A DNA stretch of 64,000 bases from Paraglaciecola psychrophila 170 (GTDB lineage Bacteria; Pseudomonadota; Gammaproteobacteria; Enterobacterales; Alteromonadaceae): assembly GCF_000347635.1 (NCBI RefSeq), contig NC_020514.1, positions 868,001-932,000 on the forward strand, read 5' to 3'. The notes beneath the pieces were generated by a model, which did no database searches, had not been told where the DNA came from, and was given only the letters and a program-made list of their open reading frames with translations. The position numbers and the translations under genes are program-made. Below are positions 36,727 to 46,643 of this stretch, one piece after another. How positions within the stretch are numbered: the stretch's first letter is position 1; each line of letters begins with the position of its first letter.

Positions 36727-37471
36727 TGTTATCGCTGGTATACGCTTTTTTATAGGGGTGATGCTTTTTATAACTGTTGCATCAGCAAGTCACTCACGAG
36801 CTGATGAACCTTTGGTTTGGGGTTTTGCGGATTTCCCTCCTTACATTGAAGCCAAAGCTAATGGCCAACCCTATGGGTCGTTAGCTGAGATGGTTCAAAA
36901 TATCTTTCAACATGCAGACATCGATTATCGGCCTTTGCACACTCCTAATAAACGCATTAGAAAACTGATTAGTGAAGGATTTGTAGGCTTTTCAATAGGT
37001 CCTTTAACAGCAATTGATAACCCCGATGATTTTTATATGAGTAAGGCTGCGGTGGCTAAAATTGAGACACGGTCTTATTGGATTGGTGAGCAAAATCCTG
37101 TAATTCAAGCGAGTGATTTTTATGGTCAGTCTGTGGTGTTGATCACATCTTATCAATATTCTGGGCTGCGGGATTATTTAGAAAATCCCAATAACAAGGT
37201 TTCAATAGCGGCTAATGTAGAAGATCATAAAAGAGCATTGACTGCACTGTTGTTAAAAAGAGCTACATATATGTTGGGATATAGTAAACCTACTGAATTA
37301 ATACAGTTGCAAATGAATATTGAAAATTTACATTCCTTTCCATTAAACGAAATTAAAATGTATTTTTATATCCATAAATCTATAAAAAACAGCCGCCAAG
37401 TTATGGACAGGTTGGATAAGTCTCATGCTGAGTTATATCCCAATCATGTCAGCGATATCAACAAAGAATAA
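36727..37471 (+). CDS. Periplasmic solute-binding protein (SBP_bac_3-like), possible frame break in signal peptide
   Basis: From 36758 (GTG) the frame gives 237 residues of a small type-3 binding protein (VWGFADFPPYIEA, QPYGSLAEMVQNIF, RKLISEGFVGFSIG). That start leaves a very short hydrophobic leader. If the six-T run at 36746-36751 had one more T, an ATG at 36727 would open a fuller leader (MLSLVYAFFIGVMLFITVASA). No transporter genes are adjacent; such stand-alone proteins are common in Alteromonadales and may serve sensing. The start and frame are uncertain. Confidence 0.7.
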
Positions 37472-37755
37472 ATCCTCAGCATCACTGTGATTATTTCAGT
37501 TCTTTAATTTATTTTTTGTCAATTGTACCTTTCCTCTACCATGAACTTCGGGGTCACCGTTGAAATTTGAAGGGTTTGTGGGCAGATATACTCATCCATT
37601 AATGTCTGATTCTGGTATAAACTTCATCGTCAGGTTTAACGCTCGACTGTCCGGTTCACGCCCTGAGTCATTCAACAAGTATTTTATTGTCAATCTACAT
37701 GATTGAAACATAAAGAAATAATTTAGATGAATAATGTCACCAGTGGATCTAAAAA
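37472..37755. other. Intergenic region, nothing firm
   Basis: About 280 bases after the binding protein gene. A weak minus-strand reading near 37590-37690 looks protein-like but has no start and cannot be assigned. Confidence 0.4.
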
Positions 37756-38085
37756 ATGACAGTTAATAATTGCTACTTCAGACTTCAAAATAAGCAAAAA
37801 CTTAGATGAGTTAAAAGAAAGTTAGATAATCACCTTGAAAGTACCATTATTATTGGGTTTTCTGATTTTTCATCTAAATTTAAGTCACATGTATTTCTTG
37901 GGCAAAGCAGCGGTTCGGCTTACGTCAGTTATGTCGCATCTGCTGACACTATAAGTAATGACACGACTGATCTCTATGGTTGCAGGCTATGTTATTACAC
38001 AAATTCCTCAACTGTCCGCAATGGAGGTAAACAAGAGCGTAAAACCAGCTTTATCAAACCACGCTCCGACTTTAAATGGCACTAA
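37756..38085 (+). pseudogene. Possible degraded reading frame of unknown type
   Basis: Starting at ATG 37756 the frame is open for 110 codons except for one TGA at 37807. The part after the stop (for example GFSDFSSKFKSHVFLGQSS, then a Ser/Thr/Asn-rich stretch and a basic end) reads like protein, not random DNA. I do not recognise it, and codon-level evidence is weak. It lies just before the convergent S8 protease gene. Confidence 0.3.
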
Positions 38086-38206
38086 GCCCCCATTTGTAAA
38101 TAGCCCTAACTGTCCATTTTCGTTAATTTCGACTAGTTAATCTACCAGTACACAAAATAGCGGTTTTCGAAGCGTTTTCAGTTCTAAATTCATTTGAACA
38201 CACAGA

Positions 38207-39553
38207 CTAATGTCTTTGAATGGCACCTGCGCCAAAGATGGGATCTCTTCCTTTGGGACCAAGGTCAACAGCTTGGTCCCAAAGCAGGGCTAAAACTGTG
38301 GTCCGATTAGGTTTGTTATGTTTTCTATGTTTAAACGATAAACACGCAAGGGCAGCAGATACCACGGGTGCTGCCATCGAGGTGCCAGACTCCTTTCCCA
38401 CACTTTGTTGAGGTTGTGCGCTTAATACATTCACACCTAAAGCTGAGTAATCTATATAGTTTCCACGATTAGACCAGCGGTAAGGTTGCTGTTGCTTATC
38501 AATCGCACTTACCGCGATAACATTTTCATAGCCGGCGGGATAAACAGTTGCTGCTGCGGGGCCTTCATTTCCGGCTGCAGCCACAATAAAGGCCCCTTTA
38601 TCGGTGGCGGCGCCAATCACGCGCTTAAGTACATTATTGTCAGGCCCAGCTAAACTCATATTAATCACAGCCACTTTTTGCTCAAGCATCCAGTTCAAAG
38701 CCTCGATCATGGCACCTAAGGTGGCGCCTTGTGAAAATTCTGACTGACGGTAAAAAACTTCTGCGGAATAAAGCTCAGCTTGTGGAAGTAATGGCGTGAG
38801 CTCATCGGTGTTGCCAATTAACACACTCGCCACAGCGCTTCCATGTAACGAGGGGGAGACTAGATTGTTAGCTAAAAATGATTTTGCATGTATTTTAGCC
38901 GCGGCAAATGCACGGTGTGTTTTGTCTATGGCGCTATCAATCATGCCAATACGCACTGCGGTGTTACACATCAGCCCAGAGTTTGTGGTTGTTTCTGTTA
39001 TTGTTCTGCTGTCTTTGGGAACGCTTTGTCGATTTTGTACTTGGTATATGTGATTGCGATCGAGAGTTTCAATAGTGTTAGTAGGCAGGTGTTTTGCTAA
39101 TGCTTGTTTACTATTTAGCGCATCTGGCACCGTAAAGCGTAATAAGGTCAGACCTAAGCTAGCATAGGACTGGCTGGATTCAATCTTGGCGTCAAGCCCA
39201 ATCAAAATTTGTTCACTGTGCGGGTCGGCTAGCACTATCCATTGATTTTTAACCGCTCTGAAACCTTCTTCTACTTCTACGTCCATCAGGACTGGATTTA
39301 ATAAATCTGGGCCAATGGGTAACGATTTAGGCAGTTTAGTCAGAGGCACAGTCACTAGGTCTGCTATGGGCGGTAATGTGCTTAAAGAAAATGGACGAGT
39401 GCTGATAGATTGACTGAGGCGATTTTCCATCCGCAGTGCAGTGCGTTGCAGCTGATCAACTTGCTTTCCAAGCGCATCGGTATTAACAATTTGTGCCGAA
39501 GTAATCTGGCTGAAAACCAGTAAACTGGCAAGGGTCAATTTACGTAGTGTCAT
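38207..39553 (-). CDS. S8 family (subtilisin-like) serine protease
   Basis: A 448-residue secreted protease with a signal peptide (ending ITSAQ). About 190 residues of propeptide-like sequence precede the catalytic domain: Asp in RIGMIDSAID, His in SPSLHGSAVASVL, oxyanion Asn in VAAAGNEGPAAATVYPAGY, Ser in ESGTSMAAP. All triad residues are present. GAGGACAAC lies before the ATG. It is divergent from the ECF sigma operon with only 130 bases between, which suggests common control; a processing or stress-response protease is plausible. There is no visible anchor. Confidence 0.92.
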   Translation of the reverse strand: MTLRKLTLASLLVFSQITSAQIVNTDALGKQVDQLQRTALRMENRLSQSISTRPFSLSTLPPIADLVTVPLTKLPKSLPIGPDLLNPVLMDVEVEEGFRAVKNQWIVLADPHSEQILIGLDAKIESSQSYASLGLTLLRFTVPDALNSKQALAKHLPTNTIETLDRNHIYQVQNRQSVPKDSRTITETTTNSGLMCNTAVRIGMIDSAIDKTHRAFAAAKIHAKSFLANNLVSPSLHGSAVASVLIGNTDELTPLLPQAELYSAEVFYRQSEFSQGATLGAMIEALNWMLEQKVAVINMSLAGPDNNVLKRVIGAATDKGAFIVAAAGNEGPAAATVYPAGYENVIAVSAIDKQQQPYRWSNRGNYIDYSALGVNVLSAQPQQSVGKESGTSMAAPVVSAALACLSFKHRKHNKPNRTTVLALLWDQAVDLGPKGRDPIFGAGAIQRH

Positions 39554-39624
39554 GTTGTCCTCGGGCTGAAAATAGTAAACTTAAACTGTAAACGTTTCAG
39601 CAATAAATAAATTTCATTATTTTT

Positions 39625-39651
39625 GGAATAAAAGTCAGGCCCATTCGTCAT
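39625..39651 (+). promoter_or_regulatory. ECF-type promoter motif GGAATAA-N14-CGTCAT (likely autoregulatory)
   Basis: The -35 GGAATAA and -10-like CGTCAT with a 14-base gap resemble promoters read by ECF sigma factors, which usually control their own operon. The same layout appears at 34203-34229. Confidence 0.6.
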
Positions 39652-39686
39652 CTTTGTAAATGAGAGATAAAACAAGAGTAACAGCA

Positions 39687-40178
39687 ATGAATGAATCGTT
39701 TGAAAATATCATACCCATGTTGCGACGCTTTGCCTATTCGCTAACCGGTAGCAGTGCGGATGCGGATGATTTAGTGCAAGCCACATTTGAAAAAATACTA
39801 ACCAAAGGATTGCCTGATGACGTCGAGATCCTTAAATGGGCGTTCAAAGTGTGTCGTAACGTATGGATAGATGAATATCGTTCTCGCAAAGTCAGACAGA
39901 ATGCAACTCAAGCTCCAGAGTTGCAAGAGCAGGCTGCAGTAGAGCAGCAAACACAACATGAGTCACAAGCATTGTTGACTCAGGTCAATTCTGCAATGCA
40001 CACCTTGCCCAACGACCAACGTTCGATTTTGTCTCTGGTTGCCTTACAAGGTATGGCATACAAAGATGTGGCTGCAATATTGGAAATTCCAATTGGCACC
40101 GTAATGAGTCGCCTATCACGAGCTAGAAATTCATTGTTGAATTTGGTCAGGCCAACTGAGTTAGAGGAAAACGCATGA
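39687..40178 (+). CDS. ECF-type RNA polymerase sigma factor
   Basis: A 163-residue sigma-70 family factor with region 2 (SFENIIPMLRRFAYSLTGSSADADDLVQATFEKIL) and region 4 (LPNDQRSILSLVALQGMAYKDVAAILEIPIGTVMSRLSRARNSL) and no regions 1 or 3, as usual for ECF sigmas. The ATG at 39687 is preferred to an in-frame one at 39660, because the promoter motif would place the transcript start close to 39660. The stop overlaps the anti-sigma start (ATGA). Confidence 0.93.
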   Translation: MNESFENIIPMLRRFAYSLTGSSADADDLVQATFEKILTKGLPDDVEILKWAFKVCRNVWIDEYRSRKVRQNATQAPELQEQAAVEQQTQHESQALLTQVNSAMHTLPNDQRSILSLVALQGMAYKDVAAILEIPIGTVMSRLSRARNSLLNLVRPTELEENA

Positions 40179-40936
40179 ACATTAGCGATGATATGTTAAG
40201 TGGCTTTTTAGATGCTGAATTAGCGCCACAAGATATGGAACTGGTTAGAGTAGCCCTTGAAACAGATGATGACCTAGTGATGCGTATGGCTGAATTATCT
40301 CAGGTTGATCAGTGGGTGTTAGAGCACGCTCAGCAAATTGATCACACCGAGGTGCCTAAAAAATTAGTGGTATTAGCACAACAACTTGATGTTAAGCGAA
40401 ACAGCCATAAGACTGCTGCTGTGAATAATGTGGTTCAAATATCGGCTTGGGAAAAATGGACTGCTGATATAAAAACACCCTATGCCATGGCAGCTGGTGT
40501 TGCACTGGTAGCAAGTGTCGCTATGTTGAATTTGTCTCAGCAAACGACTGACCTTGGCTTTTCCACTGATATTGCCGCAGTGTTAGATACTGAGTTCAGT
40601 GGTGAGACCGCCTACCTCGAAGACGGAAGTACGGTAAAAGCGCAGCTGAGTTTTGAAAATCAACAGGGGCAACTGTGTCGCCAGTATCAAGTGGCCAGCA
40701 GTGACAACCGATCTACTAACATTGCCTGTAAACAAATCAGCGGCTGGAAACTTCAAGCTCAACATACCGAGCAAAGTGTCGCCGTCACAGGTGATTATCA
40801 AACAGCTTCAAGTAGTCAACAGTTGGAAGCAGTGATCGATGCAATGATCAGCGGTTCTGCACTGGATAGAAACGAAGAACAACAAGCAATCAATAATCAA
40901 TGGCAATTTGAAAATCAAAAAAGAGGTGATTTATGA
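40175..40936 (+). CDS. Transmembrane anti-sigma factor
   Basis: A 253-residue protein translationally coupled to the sigma gene. The N-terminal 90 residues (DDMLSGFLDAELAPQDMELV) look like a RseA/anti-sigma domain without the zinc-binding His-x3-Cys-x2-Cys. One helix near residues 106-123 (YAMAAGVALVASVAMLNL) crosses the membrane, and a 130-residue periplasmic part with two cysteines follows. This layout would let an envelope signal, perhaps via proteolysis, release the sigma factor. Confidence 0.88.
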   Translation: MNISDDMLSGFLDAELAPQDMELVRVALETDDDLVMRMAELSQVDQWVLEHAQQIDHTEVPKKLVVLAQQLDVKRNSHKTAAVNNVVQISAWEKWTADIKTPYAMAAGVALVASVAMLNLSQQTTDLGFSTDIAAVLDTEFSGETAYLEDGSTVKAQLSFENQQGQLCRQYQVASSDNRSTNIACKQISGWKLQAQHTEQSVAVTGDYQTASSSQQLEAVIDAMISGSALDRNEEQQAINNQWQFENQKRGDL

Positions 40937-41463
40937 AATATTTTATGGCGTTGTTAACACTTACATTATTAGTTTTAGTCTCAGGCTGTACTTCAAAGCC
41001 TGACTACCGTTCTGCAAAAAATGGCTCAGTAGGCTACAGTGAGCAAAAAATTACTGACGACCGTTACCGAGTGCAGTTTAAAAGTCATTCGAAAACCGTA
41101 GCCGATGCATCAGATTATGCACTGTTACGCGCTGCTGAGTTAACTCAGCAGCAGGGTTACGATTGGTTTGTGGTGACCAGCAAAGAAACCTTTGTGGAAT
41201 CAGAAAAACAGCAACCTAGTTCGTCCATTGGTTTTACTCAAACACGTCAAATAGAAAGAAACTGTGGATTGTTGACCTGTGAAACCCGTACTCGTCCATC
41301 CACAGAAGTGGGGGTAAATATCAATAATGGCATCAATAATAATCGTAAAGAAGTGCATAGCATATTGGAAATACGCATGGGTAAGGGCGTAAAACCTAAT
41401 GAAGACAGCTATGGTGCTCAAGATGTGGTCGATAATCTTAGTCAGAAAATAGACCTCGATTGA
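40933..41463 (+). CDS. CC0125/CC1285-type lipoprotein
   Basis: A 176-residue lipoprotein (lipobox LVSGCT) in the sigma/anti-sigma operon; its ATG overlaps the anti-sigma stop (ATGA). The region GYSEQKITDDRYRVQFKSHS...YALLRAAELTQQQGYDWFVV is the mark of the CC0125/CC1285 family, commonly seen near ECF sigma genes. It has a pair of cysteines (RNCGLLTCETR). Likely an envelope-sensing or accessory lipoprotein of the module. Confidence 0.85.
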   Translation: MKYFMALLTLTLLVLVSGCTSKPDYRSAKNGSVGYSEQKITDDRYRVQFKSHSKTVADASDYALLRAAELTQQQGYDWFVVTSKETFVESEKQQPSSSIGFTQTRQIERNCGLLTCETRTRPSTEVGVNINNGINNNRKEVHSILEIRMGKGVKPNEDSYGAQDVVDNLSQKIDLD

Positions 41464-41563
41464 TTACTCTCTTCATAAGTTGGTTTATGCAAATACATGA
41501 TTAAAAATTTATGATGGTCTTAAATCAACATCAGTAGATAGGTACAGTTAGACACTAAAAATA

Positions 41564-41596
41564 ACGCCACTGAACGTAAAGTTCAGTGGCGTTTTT
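41564..41596 (+). terminator. Rho-independent terminator of the ECF operon
   Basis: ACGCCACTGAAC-GTAAA-GTTCAGTGGCGT followed by TTTT, about 100 bases after the lipoprotein stop. Confidence 0.9.
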
Positions 41597-41927
41597 ACAT
41601 TATTTATAAGGCAACAGCCTAAAGACTCATTATCGACAGGATTTGAAGCAATATTTTAGACATTAAACGAAGGGTTAAGAAAATCGTTAAAATATGAAGT
41701 ACAAGCAGGGCTACTAAATTACTGCGCAGAAATGACTTGGCCGTCCATTTGTATTCCAGTAATTGGTCACTAGAGACAAATTAATATTATAGCCATCACT
41801 GCGAAATGTGAGATAACAAAGTTAATATTGGCATCGATGTTGAGTATAAAATTGCTCATATCCGACAAGTTCTCTATAGTCGTGTTATGGTTATTTATTA
41901 TACATTTACAAACGTTAAGGTAAGCAA
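41597..41927. other. Intergenic leader of DUF6491 copies 2-3
   Basis: Resembles the leader of copy 1 (32200-32416), including GGTTATTTATTATACA near the gene start. No other frame or RNA was recognised. Confidence 0.6.
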
Positions 41928-42413
41928 ATGAATAAATATATAAACACCCTATCCGTTGTTGCTACGATATTTTTATTTGGTTGTAGCAACAGGATTAATT
42001 ACGAAAAAAATATAAATAGTTTTATAGCTGATCAAAAACTAGCGCCTATGGAAAGTATTGATACAGGTGGCGCGATTAAGTATCGTGCTTTGAATGACAA
42101 GCACATTGCGCTAACTATACAAAACAGTGGATCCTATTTACTGACCGTGCGTGCTAATTGTCAGGATATAATGAATGCTACAAAGATCGTGCTAGCAACA
42201 GCAGCTGAAGGTGTTGTTCAAGTCAATAGTCGAGATAAAATTGTCCGAATTGGTGATAAATATTCTGAATGCCTAGTATCTGGTTTATACAAGTTGCACT
42301 CAGGACAATTGGAGCAACTTGTTAGCTGGTCTTATAGAAGGGATCCGAGTTGGAGTAATAATTTAATTTACCCATTATTTTATGATGTTAAAAGTAGAGG
42401 TTTAGAAAACTAA
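41928..42413 (+). CDS. DUF6491-like lipoprotein, copy 2
   Basis: A 161-residue lipoprotein (lipobox LFGCS) that aligns end to end with copy 1 (FIADQKLAPMESID, LNDKHIALTIQNSGSYLLT, VRIGDKYSECLVSGLYKL). The two cysteines are kept. AAGGTAAGC precedes the ATG. It is the most diverged of the three in the middle part but intact. Function unknown. Confidence 0.75.
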   Translation: MNKYINTLSVVATIFLFGCSNRINYEKNINSFIADQKLAPMESIDTGGAIKYRALNDKHIALTIQNSGSYLLTVRANCQDIMNATKIVLATAAEGVVQVNSRDKIVRIGDKYSECLVSGLYKLHSGQLEQLVSWSYRRDPSWSNNLIYPLFYDVKSRGLEN

Positions 42414-42468
42414 CACCAATTTCTGATTTGTAGCGACTCATCAAATATATTCATGTTAAGAAAAATAA

Positions 42469-42938
42469 ATGAAAAAACATGTGAAAACTATATTAGCTCT
42501 TGTTACTACCAGCACATTTTTGGTTGGTTGCAGTAATATAAATAATTATGAACACGACATTAATAATTTCATTGCAGATCAAAATTTATCCGCCATAGAA
42601 AGGATTGATTCAGTACTCGATTATGATTTTATTGTATTTAACGACCAACATATTGCGCTTATCAAACAAAACAATAAGTCCTATTTGTTGACCACCCCAG
42701 ATAATTGTCAGAACATGAACTTTGCCAATAAGGTCATTCTTTTATCTGCAGATAAAGGTGTTGTTCATGTTAATAGCGATAAATTGCCCGAGTTGGAGAC
42801 AAGTATACAGAGTGCACAATAACCGGGATATATAAGTTGTACTCCGTTCAATTACAGGAATTAGTTCATATGTATCGACATCAAAAACCGTTGCAGTCAA
42901 TTAGATCCAACGCCGCCTTAAGTAATTTAAAATATTGA
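42469..42938 (+). CDS. DUF6491-like lipoprotein, copy 3 (frame disrupted)
   Basis: Starts as a lipoprotein (lipobox LVGCS) very like copy 1. The frame shifts at an AAA run (42782-42784), where copy 1 has AAAA. As read it stops at 42822 after 117 codons; adding one A restores KIARVGDKYTECTITGIYKL and a stop at 42938, matching copy 1 to about 155 residues. The end is not homologous to copy 1's end. A sequencing error or a fresh pseudogene. Confidence 0.7.
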
Positions 42939-43243
42939 GCTGTTGAGACAATCGAGCAGAGTTAATTAAACTTACAACGTATTGATTCTCATTGTCGGTA
43001 AAGCGGATGTTTTTAGTTTTCCCTTGTCCTCTCTGGAACCGGTTATTTATCATAAAAGTATGCGACATAAGAGATAACTGAAAGATGAGCATTGCCCAGA
43101 AACGTATTTTTCTGGCGTCTCTTTTTTAGTGACAAAGCAAAACATTAATGAATAAACTTTGAACGTATTATAATGCTGGCTTAGGTTGAATAATACGGAT
43201 GTCATTCATAAATAAGAGTACCTGGTTAAAAATGGGGGAGTTA
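42939..43243. other. Intergenic region, nothing firm
   Basis: A small minus-strand frame of about 63 codons (42901-43092) lacks any family resemblance. A short hairpin CCAGAAA...TTTCTGG followed by a T-run sits near 43097-43127 and might terminate the lipoprotein genes. Confidence 0.45.
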
Positions 43244-44150
43244 CTAATAAGCTTGCACCCCAAACTTCAACAATAACCGTGGTAATATATCATCCAAATT
43301 TTGCACATCAGTATCGTCCAGTTCAATAAGCTTCAAACCGTACTTTTCATAAATAGCTGATTTCTTTTCTTTACGAGCTAGAGACTTAGGATCATTATCG
43401 TATCCCCAATACTCGATATAGACTTTTCCCGTTGGGATATAGAAGTCACAATATACATTTTCTTCAATGGGTAACTTGCGTTCGTAGGCATGGACTATTT
43501 CAGCTATATACAGCCAATTATCAATCATCATCTCAGCTTTAGAGCGAACATAGTGACCGTCTGTCGCCCTATGTTTGGCTTCAAACTTCTCTTTAAATTC
43601 CATTGCGTTTGATACGTTATTGGTATCGTTCGATGAAATAAGTAAGGGTGCATTAGACCCCGTAATATCGTTTATAGAATTCAGCAGTAAACTAGACTGA
43701 GTGATTGTCTCTGGCCACCTAACATAAGGCACGCCTGAACGAGAATCTTCACTTTGAAGTGCCCCTTTTTTGAGGCCTTGCTCTGTGACAACCCAGCCCT
43801 TTAAGCTTTTATTAATCCATCCAAGCTCTGAAAAAAGATAATTCAATTTGTTTGCCGAGATACCAAATTCTTTGCTAATTTTAGTTGAGCTAACCAATTC
43901 AACAGCGATGTCAGGGCTTTGATGTGCAGGTAATTGTGTCAAATCAAAATCTTCAGGCCATTCAATGTAATCCCCAAGTTTTACCGACGTTTTAATTCTT
44001 CCCCCGGCCAGTTTACCCTTTGCAGTTAAGGCCCATTTCTCAAGCCCACGCACAATGTAGTTAACTTCTTGAAGCTTAGCGAAAACAGCCTTCGGCTCAA
44101 GAGCAAGACGTTTAGCAGTGGCAGTGGTAGAAAAATATTTGATGGTTCAT
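43244..44150 (-). CDS. Putative PD-(D/E)XK-type nuclease fused to winged-helix-like repeats (5' frame disrupted)
   Basis: From a GTG at 44053 the frame gives 269 residues, but the same frame is coding further upstream (STTATAKRLALEPKAVFAKL), so the gene begins near 44150, where an ATG sits in a neighbouring frame; a one-base change at the C or T run there would join it. Two N-terminal segments resemble short DNA-binding modules (TATAKRL..., KISKEFGISANKL...). The C-terminal third (KSEMMIDNWL...VYCDFYIPTGKVYIEYWG...KYGLKLIELDD) has the D-x(n)-E-x-W pattern of restriction-like nucleases. Members are sometimes misannotated as glycerol kinase. Target unknown. Confidence 0.6.
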
Positions 44151-44357
44151 TTCCTAAACTAGTGAGAAGGAATAAGTTTATATGAATAGAATAGCTGACG
44201 GCAATAGATCTATCTTTTGAATGTAGATCCCTTACGCCAATTTTTTAGTCAGCAAATTTGATGTTTTTGACCTATCTTCGCCTTAAGTCGAGCATTGCCT
44301 TCAAGCTGATGTCAGTAAACGCATGCCTTGATTTTAATTATTAATTCAGTGTAGCCA

Positions 44358-44384
44358 ATAAAAAACCGGCTCTCGCCGGTTCTT
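44358..44384 (-). terminator. Rho-independent terminator of the chemoreceptor gene
   Basis: On the minus strand AACCGGC-GAGA-GCCGGTT followed by TTTTTA, about 45 bases after the chemoreceptor stop. Confidence 0.88.
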
Positions 44385-44429
44385 CAAATATTTTCTAAAA
44401 GCTCGTAGCTCGTAGCTCGAAGGCTAAAC

Positions 44430-46454
44430 TTAAACCCTAAACTGCTGCACCGAGCTTTGTAATTCTTCAGCAAGCTTAGCCACTTCATGACTAGACTCAG
44501 ATGTCTGATTCGCTCCGATTGTAGTTTCTTCAGCAATATTCACTATATTTTCAAGTTTTTCACTGATTTCTAGTGAGACTATGTTTTGTTCACGAGCCGA
44601 TTGTTCAATCTGACTACTGACGTCATACGCTTTGTGAACTGCATCGGTAATTGATTCCAGTGCGACTGTCGCATTCTCAGTTTGTTCAACACAAAGTGTG
44701 GTTTGTTCTTTGCTCTGATTCATTACAGATACGGCTTTTTCAGCGCCGGCTTGCAATACTTCAATCATGGAGTTAATTTCTTGAGTTGATTGTTGAGTTC
44801 GACTGGCTAAAGTTCTCACTTCGTCTGCTACTACAGCAAACCCACGACCCTGTTCACCAGCTCTTGCGGCTTCAATAGCTGCGTTCAAAGCAAGTAGGTT
44901 AGTTTGATCAGCAACGCCCCTGATAACATCTAAAATACCGCCTATGCTAGCACTGTCTTGATGCAGTTTATTTATTACTGCCGCAGCTTCCTCTACGTCT
45001 TTAGCTAGGACTAGAATAGTTCTTTTGTTTTCTTCTGAAATTACTTTGACTTTTTCTGCTTCAGAGTCAGCATGTTTAATTTGGTTTAAGGTGTCTTCGG
45101 CACTCTTAGTGACTAGTTGCGACGTGCTGTGCATTTCGGTGGTGGCAGCGGCAACTTGTGCGACTTGTGATTTTTGTTCTTGGATTGAGCGCGTAGTTTG
45201 CGCCGTTACCGTAGATGTTTGTTCAGCTGCAGCTGCCAACTGAGCGGCCCGTGAACTGATACCTGTTATTAGGGTTTTTAAGCTATCGATTAAGTTATTA
45301 CAGTTTTTGGCTAAGTCACCGAATTCATCTTGCGCAGAATCGTCTAGTCTTTGAGTTAAGTCACCTGTAGAAACGAAATTAAGCATTTCGTTTACTTTGT
45401 GTAGTGGTTTTATAATCGCTTGTACGGTCCAGTAAGCGATGGTTGCAGCAATAAGAACAGAGATTAAACCTATTATAATGGTAATCGTTTTTCCCGTGGT
45501 AACAGAGTCTGCAACGTCTTCTTTGGCATATTTTGCTTTGGCGTCCGCAAGCTTTAATAAATCATTCAGTTTTTGAAGCGCATCTTCGATGTTTGCCTCT
45601 GAGGATGTGTATGCAGAACCGGCTTGCAAGCGACTGTTTAAACGTTTGATTTGTGACTGAATTAGGCCATTGGGTGAGGATATCGAATCGGTAACATCAG
45701 CAATTAAGTCATATAGCTCACTCAATGTACCACTGTCATCTCTATCTCCTGCAGTGGATTGAACTTCAGTTGTTTTGTCTTTGATTTGATCAACAACTAA
45801 TTTTACTTCATTGCCTATGGTATCTGCTCTTACTAGTGTTTGTGTCTTAACGTATTCTGCACCTACCGTCAGTAATGAGGTAAGACTTGATTCAAGCCCA
45901 TTAGCTATTTCCGCTGCTTTAGACAACTGACTATTGCTTTGCACCTTTTCTAAATCCGCAAAATCAACAATTAAAGTTGAACCATCGTCGGCGTTATCTT
46001 CAATATTTCTGAGTACATCTAATACTTTGTTGCCAAACTCTAAGTCGGCTTTCTTGTTATCAAATATTGCGTTTACATTCTCAATGTACTGACGATATAT
46101 CTCTTCGGTTTCAATCAAAGATTCCCTTAAATCTGGCTCTTTACTGACCACACTGGTGAGGATGCGCAATTCATTATCAAAATTGGTCTGACTGTCTTCG
46201 AAAGCGGTTTTCTTGTTTCTCAAACCATCTAGGGTTGTCTCATAATAAGACTCAGTGGTGAGACGGCCCATATTTAAGAAAGACACTTTTAGTTGACTAC
46301 TACCGCTCACTGTAGGGAGGGCTAATGTATTAACCTCTTCAGTGGCAGTATCTATACTAGATAAACTTGATACCGCTACTACTCCTAATACAACTAATAG
46401 AAGTGTGATGATCCCAAATCCACCGACGACACGGGTAGCTACTGTAATTTTCAT
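44430..46454 (-). CDS. Methyl-accepting chemotaxis protein
   Basis: A 674-residue chemoreceptor. Helix 1 (about 9-31), a periplasmic helical sensor of about 290 residues, helix 2 (about 323-346), a HAMP linker ([22 protein letters not shown]), and the cytoplasmic signalling hairpin with the conserved tip [37 protein letters not shown]. The sensor region resembles the helical-bimodular/4HB type. There is no C-terminal CheR pentapeptide. Ligand unknown; no chemotaxis genes nearby. Confidence 0.95.
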   Translation of the reverse strand: MKITVATRVVGGFGIITLLLVVLGVVAVSSLSSIDTATEEVNTLALPTVSGSSQLKVSFLNMGRLTTESYYETTLDGLRNKKTAFEDSQTNFDNELRILTSVVSKEPDLRESLIETEEIYRQYIENVNAIFDNKKADLEFGNKVLDVLRNIEDNADDGSTLIVDFADLEKVQSNSQLSKAAEIANGLESSLTSLLTVGAEYVKTQTLVRADTIGNEVKLVVDQIKDKTTEVQSTAGDRDDSGTLSELYDLIADVTDSISSPNGLIQSQIKRLNSRLQAGSAYTSSEANIEDALQKLNDLLKLADAKAKYAKEDVADSVTTGKTITIIIGLISVLIAATIAYWTVQAIIKPLHKVNEMLNFVSTGDLTQRLDDSAQDEFGDLAKNCNNLIDSLKTLITGISSRAAQLAAAAEQTSTVTAQTTRSIQEQKSQVAQVAAATTEMHSTSQLVTKSAEDTLNQIKHADSEAEKVKVISEENKRTILVLAKDVEEAAAVINKLHQDSASIGGILDVIRGVADQTNLLALNAAIEAARAGEQGRGFAVVADEVRTLASRTQQSTQEINSMIEVLQAGAEKAVSVMNQSKEQTTLCVEQTENATVALESITDAVHKAYDVSSQIEQSAREQNIVSLEISEKLENIVNIAEETTIGANQTSESSHEVAKLAEELQSSVQQFRV

Positions 46455-46643
46455 TGAATGGCCCTATATCAAGTTGGCAGTATCCATACTGGCTTTATAT
46501 GTTTTCATTTGACTGCTAAATGCAACCTATTCTTATTCGCATAGGACTATACCCGACTGAGTAATAATTTGTAATCTTAGAATTTTTTCTCTTAGACTAT
46601 AGTCTTATTGGATAACACAATACTAAGTATCGACTGACTACAA

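Noticed and set aside
42901..43092. 63-codon minus-strand frame
   Set aside because: No resemblance to any family, overlaps the restored end of the third lipoprotein, and has no ribosome binding site.
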